Assembly: GCF_902635505.1 (NCBI RefSeq)
Contig: NC_045426.1
Coordinates: forward strand, 672,485,087 to 672,549,086
From: Sarcophilus harrisii
Taxonomy: Eukaryota > Chordata > Mammalia > Dasyuromorphia > Dasyuridae
Length of the DNA: 64,000 bases
Reading direction: 5' to 3'
The position numbers were made by a program, and so were the translations under genes. Below the pieces are notes generated by a model. That model was given only the letters and a program-made list of their open reading frames with translations. It searched no databases and was not told the origin of the DNA. How positions within the stretch are numbered: position 1 is the stretch's first letter; each line of letters begins with the position of its first letter. Shown one piece after another: positions 23,901 through 35,700 of the stretch.

Positions 23901-26900
23901 GAAATAAAAACTATTTTTGAATTTGTAGATCCTCTAAAAGGGTTTCAGAGATACCCAGGATTCACCAGGGGTCCTCAAACTATGGCCTATGGGCCAGATG
24001 CAGCAGCTGAGGACGATTATCCCCCTCACTCAGGGCTATGAAGTTTCTTTATTTAAAGGCCCACAAAACAGTTTTTGTTTTTACTATAGTCCAGCCCTCC
24101 AACAGTCTGAGGGACAGCGAACTGGCCCCTGCAGACCATACTTTGAGAACCACTGGACTAGATGTTCCCTTCCATCTTTGATCTGATACTGACCAACATG
24201 GCAGGGTCTAAGGTCACTCCTCCTTGTTCCTGTTGTAGCACCCACTGACCTGCATGCAGGTTATTGTCTCTCTTCTTTCCCTTAAATTTCCTTTTTCTCC
24301 CATATCTTAGCCTGGGTTCCTACCTCCTTCTGTTCTCTCTCAGGAGGGCCACTTACCTCCCCGGTATGTCTTCCATGTATAATATTTCCCCCGGAAAGGG
24401 ACACTGTCGAATTCTGAGCATTGCACCTCCCTGAAGTCCTGAGAGCCTGGGGGACAGTCCTGGGGGGACAGCAAGCAGAGCACCACTGAGTAGAAGGGAT
24501 CCCAGAGGATACTGAGTCCATCCCCCACCTGAACAAGGATCCCCCTACATCATCCCTGGCCAATGCTCTGCTTGAAGACTTCTGAAAATAAGAAACTTGT
24601 CACTTCTCTGAGATGTCCTATTCTACTTCTGAGCAACCTTAATAGCTGACTTACACTGTGCCCCAATCTGCCTGTGCCTCTCTTCCCAGCCCTCCCTCAT
24701 TGCCGAGCTTCTGTCTTCTGGGATCTCAGCAGCCAGAAGGGATTTCAATGACCATCGATGCTCTCCCTGATGGGATGGTGATGACCTGAGGCCCCAGCTA
24801 GCTTGGATGGGCCCAGTCCCTAAAGTGCATATGCTCATTGTTTGGATTTGAGGGGAGCGGATGCACAAAAGGACCTTCAGCTCTAGGGAAAGGAGACAGG
24901 CTGTGGGTCTGCCAGATCTAGCTGTAGTGAGTCTCCAGGGAGACATTTTGGAGAACTTTCCATCTATAAAGTTATAAGGTGGGAAAATGGACCTTATTTT
25001 TGTACTTATTTCTTCTCTTTCCTTCCCCTTTTCACCCAGCATCTGAGAGGGACTGTCTAATCCGGCCCATGTCTAAATAAGAAGTATCTAACATATGCAG
25101 GAAAGGGCCATCCAGCCACTGCTTCAAAGCCTTCAATGAGAGGGAATCTCCTCTCCCGTCTTTCAGAGGCAGCCATTCCATCTGTAATTGGCAGGAAGAC
25201 TTTCTTTATATCAGTTCTATCTGCAATTTCTCCCCATTTCCCTTATTTTTCTGGAACTCTGCTGTCATATCCCCTGAGCTTTCCCTGATGATGATGGCAG
25301 CCCCAAAGACTAACATAGGTTGTGGTGCACTGAGAAAGTGCTAAACATCCTGACCATGATCTTTAACCATTGCTGATCACCCTCCTCTGGAGTTAATATT
25401 ATTCCCAAACTGAGCACAGTATTCCAGCTGTGGTCCTGACTACATCAGGTACAATCACCAAGCTGGTTGGTCAACTTACAAGTATTTAATAGCTCCTACT
25501 TGTATCACGGTAGGCAATGGGGCCACACATTCAAAAACAAGACAAAAGCAAAGTCTACAAAAAGCCTACATTCTACTGAGAGAATCAACATGGCCACATG
25601 TAAGTTCTGAACATCATGTGTTTGCGCTATTGGGTTGCCATCACCACAGTTTGATCATCTTGAGCATTTAAGTCATCAAATCCTCCAGATCTTTTCCAAA
25701 CTACCTCTAACCGGACCTCTCTTACTTTGTACTTGGGAAATTGATTTTTTAGATCCACCAGTAGAACTTTATATTTATCCTTAATGGAATTAATTTTTCT
25801 AGAATCTGCTTGTGTTTTGGAGGAGCTTGAATGTGCTATTCAGCATGCTAGCTGTCCCTTTTGTATCCTCTTCAAATAATCTGACAAACATGCAGAAGGG
25901 ACATCTCAGTACAAGGAAAAGAGTGAGGCTCCCCAGTCAAAGGCCTTGGATTCGAATCTCATTTCTGCTGATTTCTATATTTATGTCCTTGGTCACTTCC
26001 CTTTCCTGTCTGATTTTGTCATCTGTAGAAGGAGCTTTTGAGTTTCCCTTCAGCTTCAGATCTATGATCCTATCCCTTCATCTTCAGTGGTTCTCAAACT
26101 TTTGTTCTCAGTATCTTCATGTTAAAAAACTATCGAGGATCTGTTCAAAGAGTTTTTGTTCACATGGGTTATATTTATAGCTATTTACTATATTAGAAAT
26201 AAAAAATAATTTTGAATTTGTAGACCCTCTGAAAGGGTTTCAGAGGCTCCAACAATTCTTTGGACTACACTTTGAGGACCACTGATCTAAGTCAACAACA
26301 GTGTCTAAGCACATGGGTTATTTTCTTTCAAGAAATTTTCTTTCCTTCTTGGTTGGATGAGAACCATTCATGTGTACACTATGGATCCTCCTAGCTTCCT
26401 TATTTATGCTATTAGTATCACCATCCCTCAAGTCACTCAAGCTTAAAGTCTTGTTATCTGGCTGTATCTCTTCCTCACTTCCCACATCTCCTCAGGTGCT
26501 AAGTTCTTTTGATTTTTCATCCATAACGTTTCTTCTATTTGTCTCCCTTCTCTTCTCACGTGAGACACAGGTCTCACCCTCTTGTGGTTACAGAAGAATG
26601 ACATCATCAGGACCATTATTTGCCTATTTGAGTTTCTGAGGATGGAGGGAAGGGGTTTGAGGGCTGGGACAAGAGTATCACTTACATCCGTGTTGCAGGA
26701 CCGATAGCGACGCCGCTCTCCTAAGCAATATTTGCCTCCAATTGTTGGTCTTGGGAGAAGACACAGAAGAAGTTAGAGGAGGGTTGTTGGGGGATAGGAG
26801 GGAGTGTGGCTGCTGACCCCTAAGCTTTGCTTCTGGCCGGGGCCTCCAAGGTGAGCTTGGGAAGGAAGGATGGTCTGAACACGTGGCACTATCATGGTTA

Positions 26901-29900
26901 TGTGTCTCCCCATCCCCCAGCAGCCTTCCTCCCACCCCTGGGGGAATCTGAGCTGAAGGGACACAGGGTGAGTGAATCAGGGATGGGGTGTTTGAGAGAG
27001 ACCAGACCAACAGAACCACTGACTGACCTGGGGCTGTCGCACTGCCGGCTGGAAGAGGAGACTCCACCTCCGCAGGTGCGGCTGCACTCACCCCATGAGG
27101 TCCAGGGGCCCCAGGCCCCATCCACGCCCTCTGGCCGTGACCCAAAGGGGACACATACCCGCTTGTAGCACCACTGTAGGGATACCATCCTGATGGTTAC
27201 AGATCCCACCAGCACCGAAGCCCCAGAGTCCCAATTTCTGTTTTTTAGGTGCTCTTCAGATGACAACATTGATGATAAATCTGACATTTTTATGTCAATT
27301 TAAAGATTAGCAAATAGGGGCAGCTGGGTCGCATAGCGGATAGAGCACCAGCCTTGAAGTCAGGAGGACCTGAGTTCAAATCTGGTTTCGGACTCAACAC
27401 TTCCTAGCTGTGTGACCCTGGCAAATCACTTAACCCTAACTGCTTCAGAAAAAAAAGATTAGCAAATGTTCTAAGCATATTCTATCATTTGACCCTTACC
27501 ACAATCCTCTGGTTAGCCCCATTTTATAGGTGAGGAAACTCAGGCTGTAAGGTTGAATAACTTGTTTGTGGTCACACAAGTGTCACAGAGGGAATTTGAA
27601 CCTGGATCTCTAGGTCCGGCACTCTACCTACTGTACTGTGAAAGTAGCAGAGGCTAAAGCTACTGCCCTGGCCACATGAGAGGAAGGGCACTGAAGTACT
27701 CACCCCCTTGTCAATGGTGCTACTCTGGCACAGTGTGCCCTCAGCAGCTGGGATGCTGTTGGTGATGCACCGGTTGCTTTTGCTCAGACACCAGAGTTCA
27801 CTACAGACCTCCTGGGAGAGCAGAGAGTCCCGGTGAGTCCCAGTAGCATGCAGGGTATGGGCCATCTAGTCCTGGAGCACTGGGAAAACTCCCTAAATTA
27901 GCTCCTGGGGTCCAACTTTTGAGAAAGGAAAGAAGAGACGGGAGGGGACACAGACCTCCTCCAAGGCCATTGACTCTAGTCTCCCTTCCTTCCATCCCAT
28001 CCTTCAGGGCCAGTTCAGGTGTTATTTCCTCCAGGAAGGCTTCCCTGGACCATCCTGCTAAATATGACTCCCATCCTGCCCTTGAATCCCCAATCCTTCA
28101 TTTGTTCACAACTCTTCCCTTAGCTCATTCTGCACTAGCAGGAAGGAACCCTTAGAGACCCTAGTCCAGTCTCTTCATGTTAGAAATAAGGAAACTGAAG
28201 CACAGGGAAATGAAACGACTTGTTCCATGATCCATAGCTGAAAAGTGGAAAAGCTAGGATTCACCCCAAACCCTCCATGAGGAACATCCCCACATGCTGT
28301 CCATGGCCTCCTCATCTTTGTATTTCTAGATTCCTTCCCTCACCTTGGACTCAAAGCTATCACACTCCTCCCTTTACTCCCCCCCCCCATTCACTCCCCA
28401 TGGAATTGCCTCAATGTGTATTTATGCAGGGGGGTGTCCTTTTGCCCCTGTCTGTCCTCCCCCATCATTCCCTTCCTTAAAATACATTAGCGTTTACTCT
28501 AAACAAATGACCATTGTAGACTTTGTCTGTCATTCCTGCCATATGATCTGTGGGTTTTGTCCTGAGCACAATATCCCCATCAGGTCTTGGATCTGACATT
28601 CTGCCTTCCCCTTCCCATCTTCTCCATCATCCTTCCCCACTTCCCACCCTCAACCCTAGCATCCTTTCCAAGACCCTACCACTATCACGGACTAGAAGGA
28701 AATTAGTCAGGATGGACCTTATGAAGTTCCCTTAGTTTTTCTGAAAGGGGAGAGAGACAGAGACATACACAGAGATGGATAGACAGACAATGAGGGTCAA
28801 GGGTTCTAGGAAGGACTTCAAGAATCCAGGATTGGCCAGACCCACAATCAGAAAATCCCAGAGGCAGAAGTAGCTTCAGAAGGCACCTAGTTCCACCTGC
28901 TCCTAAGCTCAGAATCCCACCTACCACCATCTCAACAAAAAGCCTCTGCTTGAGGATGAATGAAGGGGAATCTATCACCTCCCAAACCAGCCCATCCTAC
29001 TTAATTATCTAGAAGTCTTTGCTGAGATTGATTTAAATCATCCCCTCCCAGCTTGGAGAGAAAGGATGGAGCTGGTATCTCCACCTCATCCCAGGAGTTG
29101 GCCATGGAGTGTTTGTGCGAGGGGAAGGGTGAGGCTGGGGACCTTTTGGCTGGTCCAGTAACCCTGAGAAGAACAGGCCGAGAAAGGGCAGGGCGGGGTG
29201 TGATATTTTCAGTGAACACTCGGGAAAATGTTTAGTGTAATGGGAGACACACAGCAGAATGGGGAGGGAGGAGGGGAACGGAGTGGTTTCCTGAAGCTAA
29301 GCAGACTTTATCTGGGACTGGGGTCATCTGGGAGAAAGCCCATCCCTCCAGTAAACTCCTCCCAGAAATAGAGTCCAGGCGGGGACACAGCTTGGTGCAG
29401 TGGGTCAGTTGGATTCCAGGGCAACCATTCTGACCTGGAGCCAAAGGGCACAAGGCCCAGAGAGGAAAGGACCCGGGGGCCCTGGAGGGCTGGCAGAGAT
29501 CTATAGCTCCAGCTGGCCCAGGGGGTGGAATCAGGGCAGTCTAATAACAGGGAGAGATTCCAAGACTTGGGGCAAGAGCAGGGGGCCAGGCTCTGGCAGG
29601 GGAGTGAACAGAGAGTTCCTGGAAGGGAGACTATTGAATGCTTTTAACCTATGCCAGGCCGTGAGGGGGCACGTCTGGGAATGGCCCACAGTGACTCTGA
29701 TGTTAAGCAAGAAGAAAAGGGAAGAACAGATTGATGTTTCCTTTGGGAGAAATGATCTCCTAGGATTTAGGGCTGGCTGGGAACTTGGAGGTCATTGAGT
29801 CCAACTCCCATGAAACCCAGGGAGGGGAAGCTCAGAACCTGGGTGTTCTGAGTCCAGATCCAGTGTTGATTCTTTCCCTGCCTTTTCCTTTTTATTTTCT

Positions 29901-32701
29901 TCCCTACACATACTGCCTCTTGGCCTATGGGGGGGAATATCAGCATTCCAGAAGATAAAAGTAAAAACATGTTCTGGGGGAGGTCAAGCTGAGTCCCTCA
30001 GATGTTGCAAGGACTGCAGAGAAATTTGGTTGGCAGACTCTGGAAAATCCCTAGGGCTTTTTTTTTTTTTTACTTTTTTTTTTTAAATTCCCATCTCCCT
30101 TCCCAAGGAGAGTAAGAGAGATACTGGGAAACCTAGAACTGGGAAAGAAAAACTCGAGTAGGAATAGGTAATGGCAGACAGAAAAGAGCAGACTTGAGGT
30201 CTATTAAGGAAAGAAAGGAGGAGGGTAGGACCCAGAGCTGGTCAATTTAGAATGGTCTTCTAAAAAACAAGGCCATAGGAAGTCTTCACTCTGCTGCCCC
30301 CATCATACTTCTATTAATTAGGGCTGGGAAAGGGGGCCAGTGACATGAGGTTTGTAATTCATACAGATCTCTCATTGTGGGTTTCAGATATTTTTAAAAG
30401 TAGTAATAGCTCCGGGAACAATAGGCTGAATCATAAGATCTGGGACTCTCATGTAGAAATCCAAACTTCTTATGGAAGAGATGAAGATATGAGTGGACCC
30501 ATCCAGATGATAATTAGCAAAGTTAGAATTTACATCCTCAATTTCTGACTACAGATCCTGCCTATTTCCTACTTCTTTGCCAAGTGATTGTACACCATGA
30601 CGGTCTCTTAGAGGGACATCAATGACATTTTTTTAAGCATTAACACTAAACATTCCCTTACAGTCCCAGGCTAACCTCACAGCTTTCCCCTGGAGTTGTC
30701 TCTCAGCCTCTCTTCTTACTCTCAGACTCAGCCTGACCTCAAAATCTGGCCTCATAGCTTCTCCAGGTAAACAGATTAGAACAGGTGAGAAATCAAGCCA
30801 GAGGCCCACCAGGCTGAGAGTGAGGAGGCCTGGAGAGGGGTCAAAGAGACAGGAGGGGATTTTTGGAGGCCAGGAACTAGAAACAAATCCAGAAAATGTC
30901 AGCGAACAATTAAGAGAGATCTAGGACTTTCTGCAGGTCTAGGATCCAAAGGGCTGGAGAGGATTCTGGCAGAGCTGAGCTCTCCAAAGTAAGAAGTCTC
31001 TCCTCCTTGGAAGTCCAGCTGTCTGACTGTGGACCAATGGGGCTATCTATTATATGGCTGAATCTAGCTTCCCTTAACCTGCCTGGGAAGTTCAGCAATT
31101 TCTCTATCTTATAGCATGGTGTAGTTATTACAGGGTCCTCAAACTTTTTAAATAGGGGGCCAGTTCATTGTCCCTCAGACTGTTGGAGGGCCGGACTATG
31201 GTAAAAACACCTTTGTTTTGTGGGCCTTTAAATAAACTTCTTAGCCCTGGATGAGGGAGATAATTGTCTTCAGCTGCCGCATCTGGCCCGTGGGCCGTAG
31301 TTTGAGGACCCCTGGGTAGTACATGACTGGGCAACGGAAAGAAGAGAAGGATGAAGGGAAGAATCTCATAGGTGGAGAGATGGATGGATAGAAAGAATAG
31401 ACAGATGGATTCATGGATGAAATAAAGAGATGAACAGAGGAGCGATGGACAACTGAATAGATGAATATATGAATGGACAGGTGAATGGAGGGCTTGGATG
31501 AATGTAATGCTCATGCAAACCTCAGCACTTTACATTCAAGTTATAACAAAAGCTTTCTTTTCTTTTCTTTTTGTTGCTAGATTCCCTCCCTTTATTCTCC
31601 TCACAATATTGTTCAGCTTACTCAGTTAATGAAAATGGTGTTTTCATGTCATCTAACTCCTGCCAAAACGCGATAGCATCTCCCTAATACCCTGGAGCTG
31701 AAAATCCAGGCTCTTCACCTCATTCTTCAAAGATAGCTCTGAGCTGTTGTGGTCTTACATTTATAGAATAATTGCACATGAGACCCAGATGGGTGTTTAG
31801 AGTTTAACCCCCTTCATTGCAGACATGGAAAAAACAAAGCCTGTGTTTACACATTGGCAAGAATAAAACTATAATTTAGCTCTCCTGACTCCTGGGTACT
31901 ATTCTTCAGGCTGCAGGCTCCTTCTCTAATAGTCACTGACCCAATCAAGTATATTTCTTCAAGATCATAATGTTTCAAGTCCTTTATGTTTCAAGTCCTC
32001 CAATTTACAGCTTTTGCCTTGGGGGTGGGGGAAAGAGAAAGAGAGGAAGAAGAAAAAGGAGAAGGAGAAGGAGGAGAAGGAGAAGAAGAAGAAAGACAAG
32101 AAGAAGAAGAAGAAGAAGAAGAAAGAGGAAGAAAAAGAAAAGGAAGAAGGAGAAGGAGGAGGAGGAGGAGGGAGGAAGGGAAAGAAGGAAGGGGGAGAGA
32201 GGGTGGGAAGGTAGGGAGGAAAGGGAGAAGGGGGAGGGAGAGAGAGAGATTGTGTGAGAGTACAATCTTTCAGAATTTAGTCCACAGGCCCCACTTTCCT
32301 CCTGGAGAGGGAAAGAATGCAAATAAGATCTAATTTCTGTTGGCACCTCAATCTACTTCAAAAGGCATCAGGAAGACAGTCATTGATATCTGTAACTCCT
32401 CTTTCCCCAGTTTAATTGGTGGTTAAAGCCTGAGACTTGGGCTTAGTGTGGGGATAGGGAAGGACTTCTAAAGTACTGGATTTGGGCCAAACTAGAGAAT
32501 TTTTGCTTGGCTAACTTCCTGAGGCTAACTCGGGAGATATGAGATTCTCTGTCTTCTCTCTTTTCCTCTCTTGTTCAGAGCTACCACCAACCATCCTCCT
32601 TCTGAACTCTCCCCTATCTCTTACTAGTTCCTTTTTTTCCTTTCTACCCAGCATCCTATAGGATCCTTCCCTGATACTCATTATCCCTGCCCTAGCACAT
32701 A

Positions 32702-32792
<91 letters not shown>

Positions 32793-35700
32793 TCCAGGGC
32801 ACAGAGCTTTCTCCGCACTCTTGAGCTATTTTGACTATCGAGAGAGCTTGAAGCCAAAAGCTGACGGTCTCCTTAGGAGATGGTGGATCTCCAGGGCTTT
32901 ATCTTAGGGAAGTGACTGGGTAGCACTAAGGAGTTCTTGTCCATGTCTTCAAGATCTCCCAGAACTCCTCACTCCCCATTTCTGCTCATGTGTGTAAGGT
33001 CACGTAACCTCAGAGAACTGAGATCTCATGAATTCTGACACAATCATGACCAAAAGAATAGGGAAAGACTTAAAAATCCTGACAACCTGACTGCCCTTCA
33101 CCTTGAGACATAGGGTTCCCTTGATGCACTCGTTAACAAGACCTCCGGCAGCACAGTCTGATGCATGAAAGGGACACACACAGCAAAAGGGGACACAGAC
33201 ATAGGAACAGAGGGAAGCCAGACTCCCAAAGCCTCTCCTGTTCTAACACAAAGACGTCTCATTGGGATCTTTTGGTCTTTCTCTTCTGATGACATAATCA
33301 ACTCTTCGGGGCGAAAGCTGGGACAGAAACGTTGCCTTTTTTTTATAGAAGGTGTTTCAAAAGACTTAAGGTCCTTTTCAGACTCTCAGTAGAGTGGCTA
33401 CAATGCAGCATCTGGGTTGGGCCCAAGAGAGAAGCTGGTACCCTAGTGAAGGCTGTTGGCAACCGCTGCTACATTCCTGCTCCACAGATCAATTGTCCTA
33501 GACTTCCTGATTATAATAACTAAGTCTCCCTCCCTCTGGCCCTGAAGGGCCAGGCTACGGAGGCGGCAGGGCTGGGCAGGCAGGAAGGAAGGGTGGGCTG
33601 GCACTGTCCCCTTTGCCCCCTCCCATCCCACCCAGAACCAAGCTCCCTGCTCCCTTGTCTCCCGCCTCCCCCACCTCAGGACCCCAGAGAAAAGCAGGAA
33701 GGCTCTCTACCCCGTATTTACACTGGCGGGATTTGACTCCATACTGGAAGCGACACTGTTCGTCTGCATCATAGGCCTGGCCCGGGGCCACTGTGGGGTA
33801 CACGAAGTCCTGCCTGGGGGGGGCATTGTTCAGGCACAGGCCCAGGCCAGAGCTGGGAGAGGTCAGAGGACAAAGGTCATTGGGAGGGGATGGAGAAAGA
33901 CCTAAAGTCTAGGGGTTGGGCAACTTGGGATAAAGATTATGGGGCATTGAGGCAAGATCTGGGAAATCCCCCTGCAATGGGAATACAGGGGAGGTCCTCA
34001 GCTTTTGGACATGTCAGAGCTCATGTAGATCTTCCTTTATTCTGGGACTGAACCATCTAATCATACAGTAGGTAAACCCAGGACTCACACAATTTCCCTC
34101 TAAATACTATCAAATGAGATGTTTATAAACTGGTTAACAGAGTCTGGGGTGTATAAGTGCTCAATGCTTGTTCCCTTCTCTTCTCTTTCCCCAATCCAGT
34201 CCCAGGGAGTGTCCCTAAAGTGATTCAAAGGATTGAGAATTTGGGAGCTCAGGGTAGGGGAAGTGGGGGCTGATGTGTCATCTCACTCACTCCAGAAAGC
34301 TGGTGATGTAATCACGGCTGCAGGATGACCAGACAAAGGGATTCGTTTTCATGGTGACGTGGGCGGCCATGAGCTTGGCTGTGTCCTGGCCCTGGGAACC
34401 ACACGTGTTTCCAACCCCGTCGTGATTCATGCCAAACCTGGAGGGCGAGGGCACTGCTCGACTCTGCCTTTGCCCCTACCTTGAGAAGGGGAAACCAAGG
34501 CGTGGGAAAAGCCATAAAGAGGAAAGATAGTGAAGGGAGAAAGGAGGGAAGGAAAGGAAAGATAAAAGGACAGAAGAGAGAAAAAGGAAAGAAAGAGGGA
34601 GAGAGAAAAAAGGAAGAGAGAAAGAGAAAGAGAGGAAGACAAAAAAGGAGGGGGGGAGAAAGAGAAGGAGAGAGGAAGAGAGAAAAAGGAAGGAGAGAAG
34701 AAGAGGAAAAGAAAGGGAAAGGAGGGAAGAAAAGGGAGGGAGAGAGGAAGGAAAGAAACGAGTTTTGGGAGTGATTCTGAGGACTCAATAGTTCAATGGT
34801 CTTCAAACTTTTGTTCTCAATATCTTTATCCTATTAAAATGATTGAGGATCTGTCCAAAGAGTTTTTGTTTATGTGGTTTATTATTATATTAATATTATA
34901 TTCATAATTCATAATATTATATATTATTATTATAGATATTGATCACATTAAAAATAAAAACTAATTATGAATTTGTAGACTCTCTGACAGGATTTCAGAG
35001 ATTCCCAGGATGCTCTGGACCAGACTTAGAGAATCACTGCTGAGTAGTTGGATAAGCCATCATATGGATGGCTTCATTTTGAGACTAGAGAATTAGGTTT
35101 TGCCATTCAGATTGTTGTGGATCATTCTTGCGTAGGTCCTGGTGGTGGAGCAAAAGAAATCAGAATCAGAATATCGAATCAGAACCTCAAATTTTAGCGA
35201 AGTTCTGGGTTTTCTTCATGAGGATGTATTTGCTCCTATGAGAACATGCTCATGAAATGTATTAATTAATAGGAAATTTTCTTTGTAGTGAAAGTGCTTC
35301 TGTGTGTCTGGTCGGTATTGTGGTTTGTGTCTCTCTGAGAAGAAAAGAGAGGAAAAGGGAATGAAAAGGAACCAACAGGAGATGGAGGCAGTTCTGAAAG
35401 GGGAGAGTTGGTGGAAGCCCTGAGCAAGAGACGAAAAGGGGACTCAAGGTTTTAAGAGGAGAGGAAAGAGCACTTCCACTTTTCTCAACCTCTTAAGTAT
35501 CACTTCCATTTGTCCATCCTCCACCCCACAGTCCCTCCAGGATTCTCCCCTGTGCCTCTTAATGCCTGCCCCACCTCCTTCCCCAAGGGTTCTCACGTGT
35601 GGCCGATCTCATGAGCGATGGTGAAGGCCGTGGCCAGGCCGATGTCCTCGTTGATACTACAGCTCCGTTCCCGTTCGCACATCCCACCCACAGGGGCTAG

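Larger units (their letters stand above)
21946..24356 (-). other. ADAMTS10 intron 14-15, repeat-rich
   Basis: The intron is 2.4 kb. It holds an ancient repeat at about 22,365-22,480 ('aagcatttattatgtgccag'), a poly-T run at 22,927-22,944, a LINE-3'-like AT-rich fragment at about 23,170-23,340, a 'gctcaatgcctggcacac' repeat at about 23,540-23,640, and nested hAT elements at 23,788-24,155. No exon is seen. Confidence 0.65.
27812..33710 (-). other. ADAMTS10 intron 10-11 (5.9 kb), largest internal intron
   Basis: It contains a MIR-like piece at about 28,145-28,265, a poly-T run at 30,059-30,087, a hAT MITE at 31,131, a degenerate GATG-type array at about 31,370-31,500, a purine tract at 32,030 and a CT/CA microsatellite at 32,704. 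Between these the sequence is unique, and no exon is recognised. Confidence 0.6.

Noticed and set aside
27316-27390. tRNA-like sequence with A and B boxes
   Set aside because: It is the head of a SINE with a target duplication, not a tRNA gene; the same applies to the other SINE heads.
31970-32346. Lys/Glu/Arg-rich (plus) and Leu/Ser/Phe-rich (minus) open frames
   Set aside because: They are produced by a pure purine tract; no protein signal.
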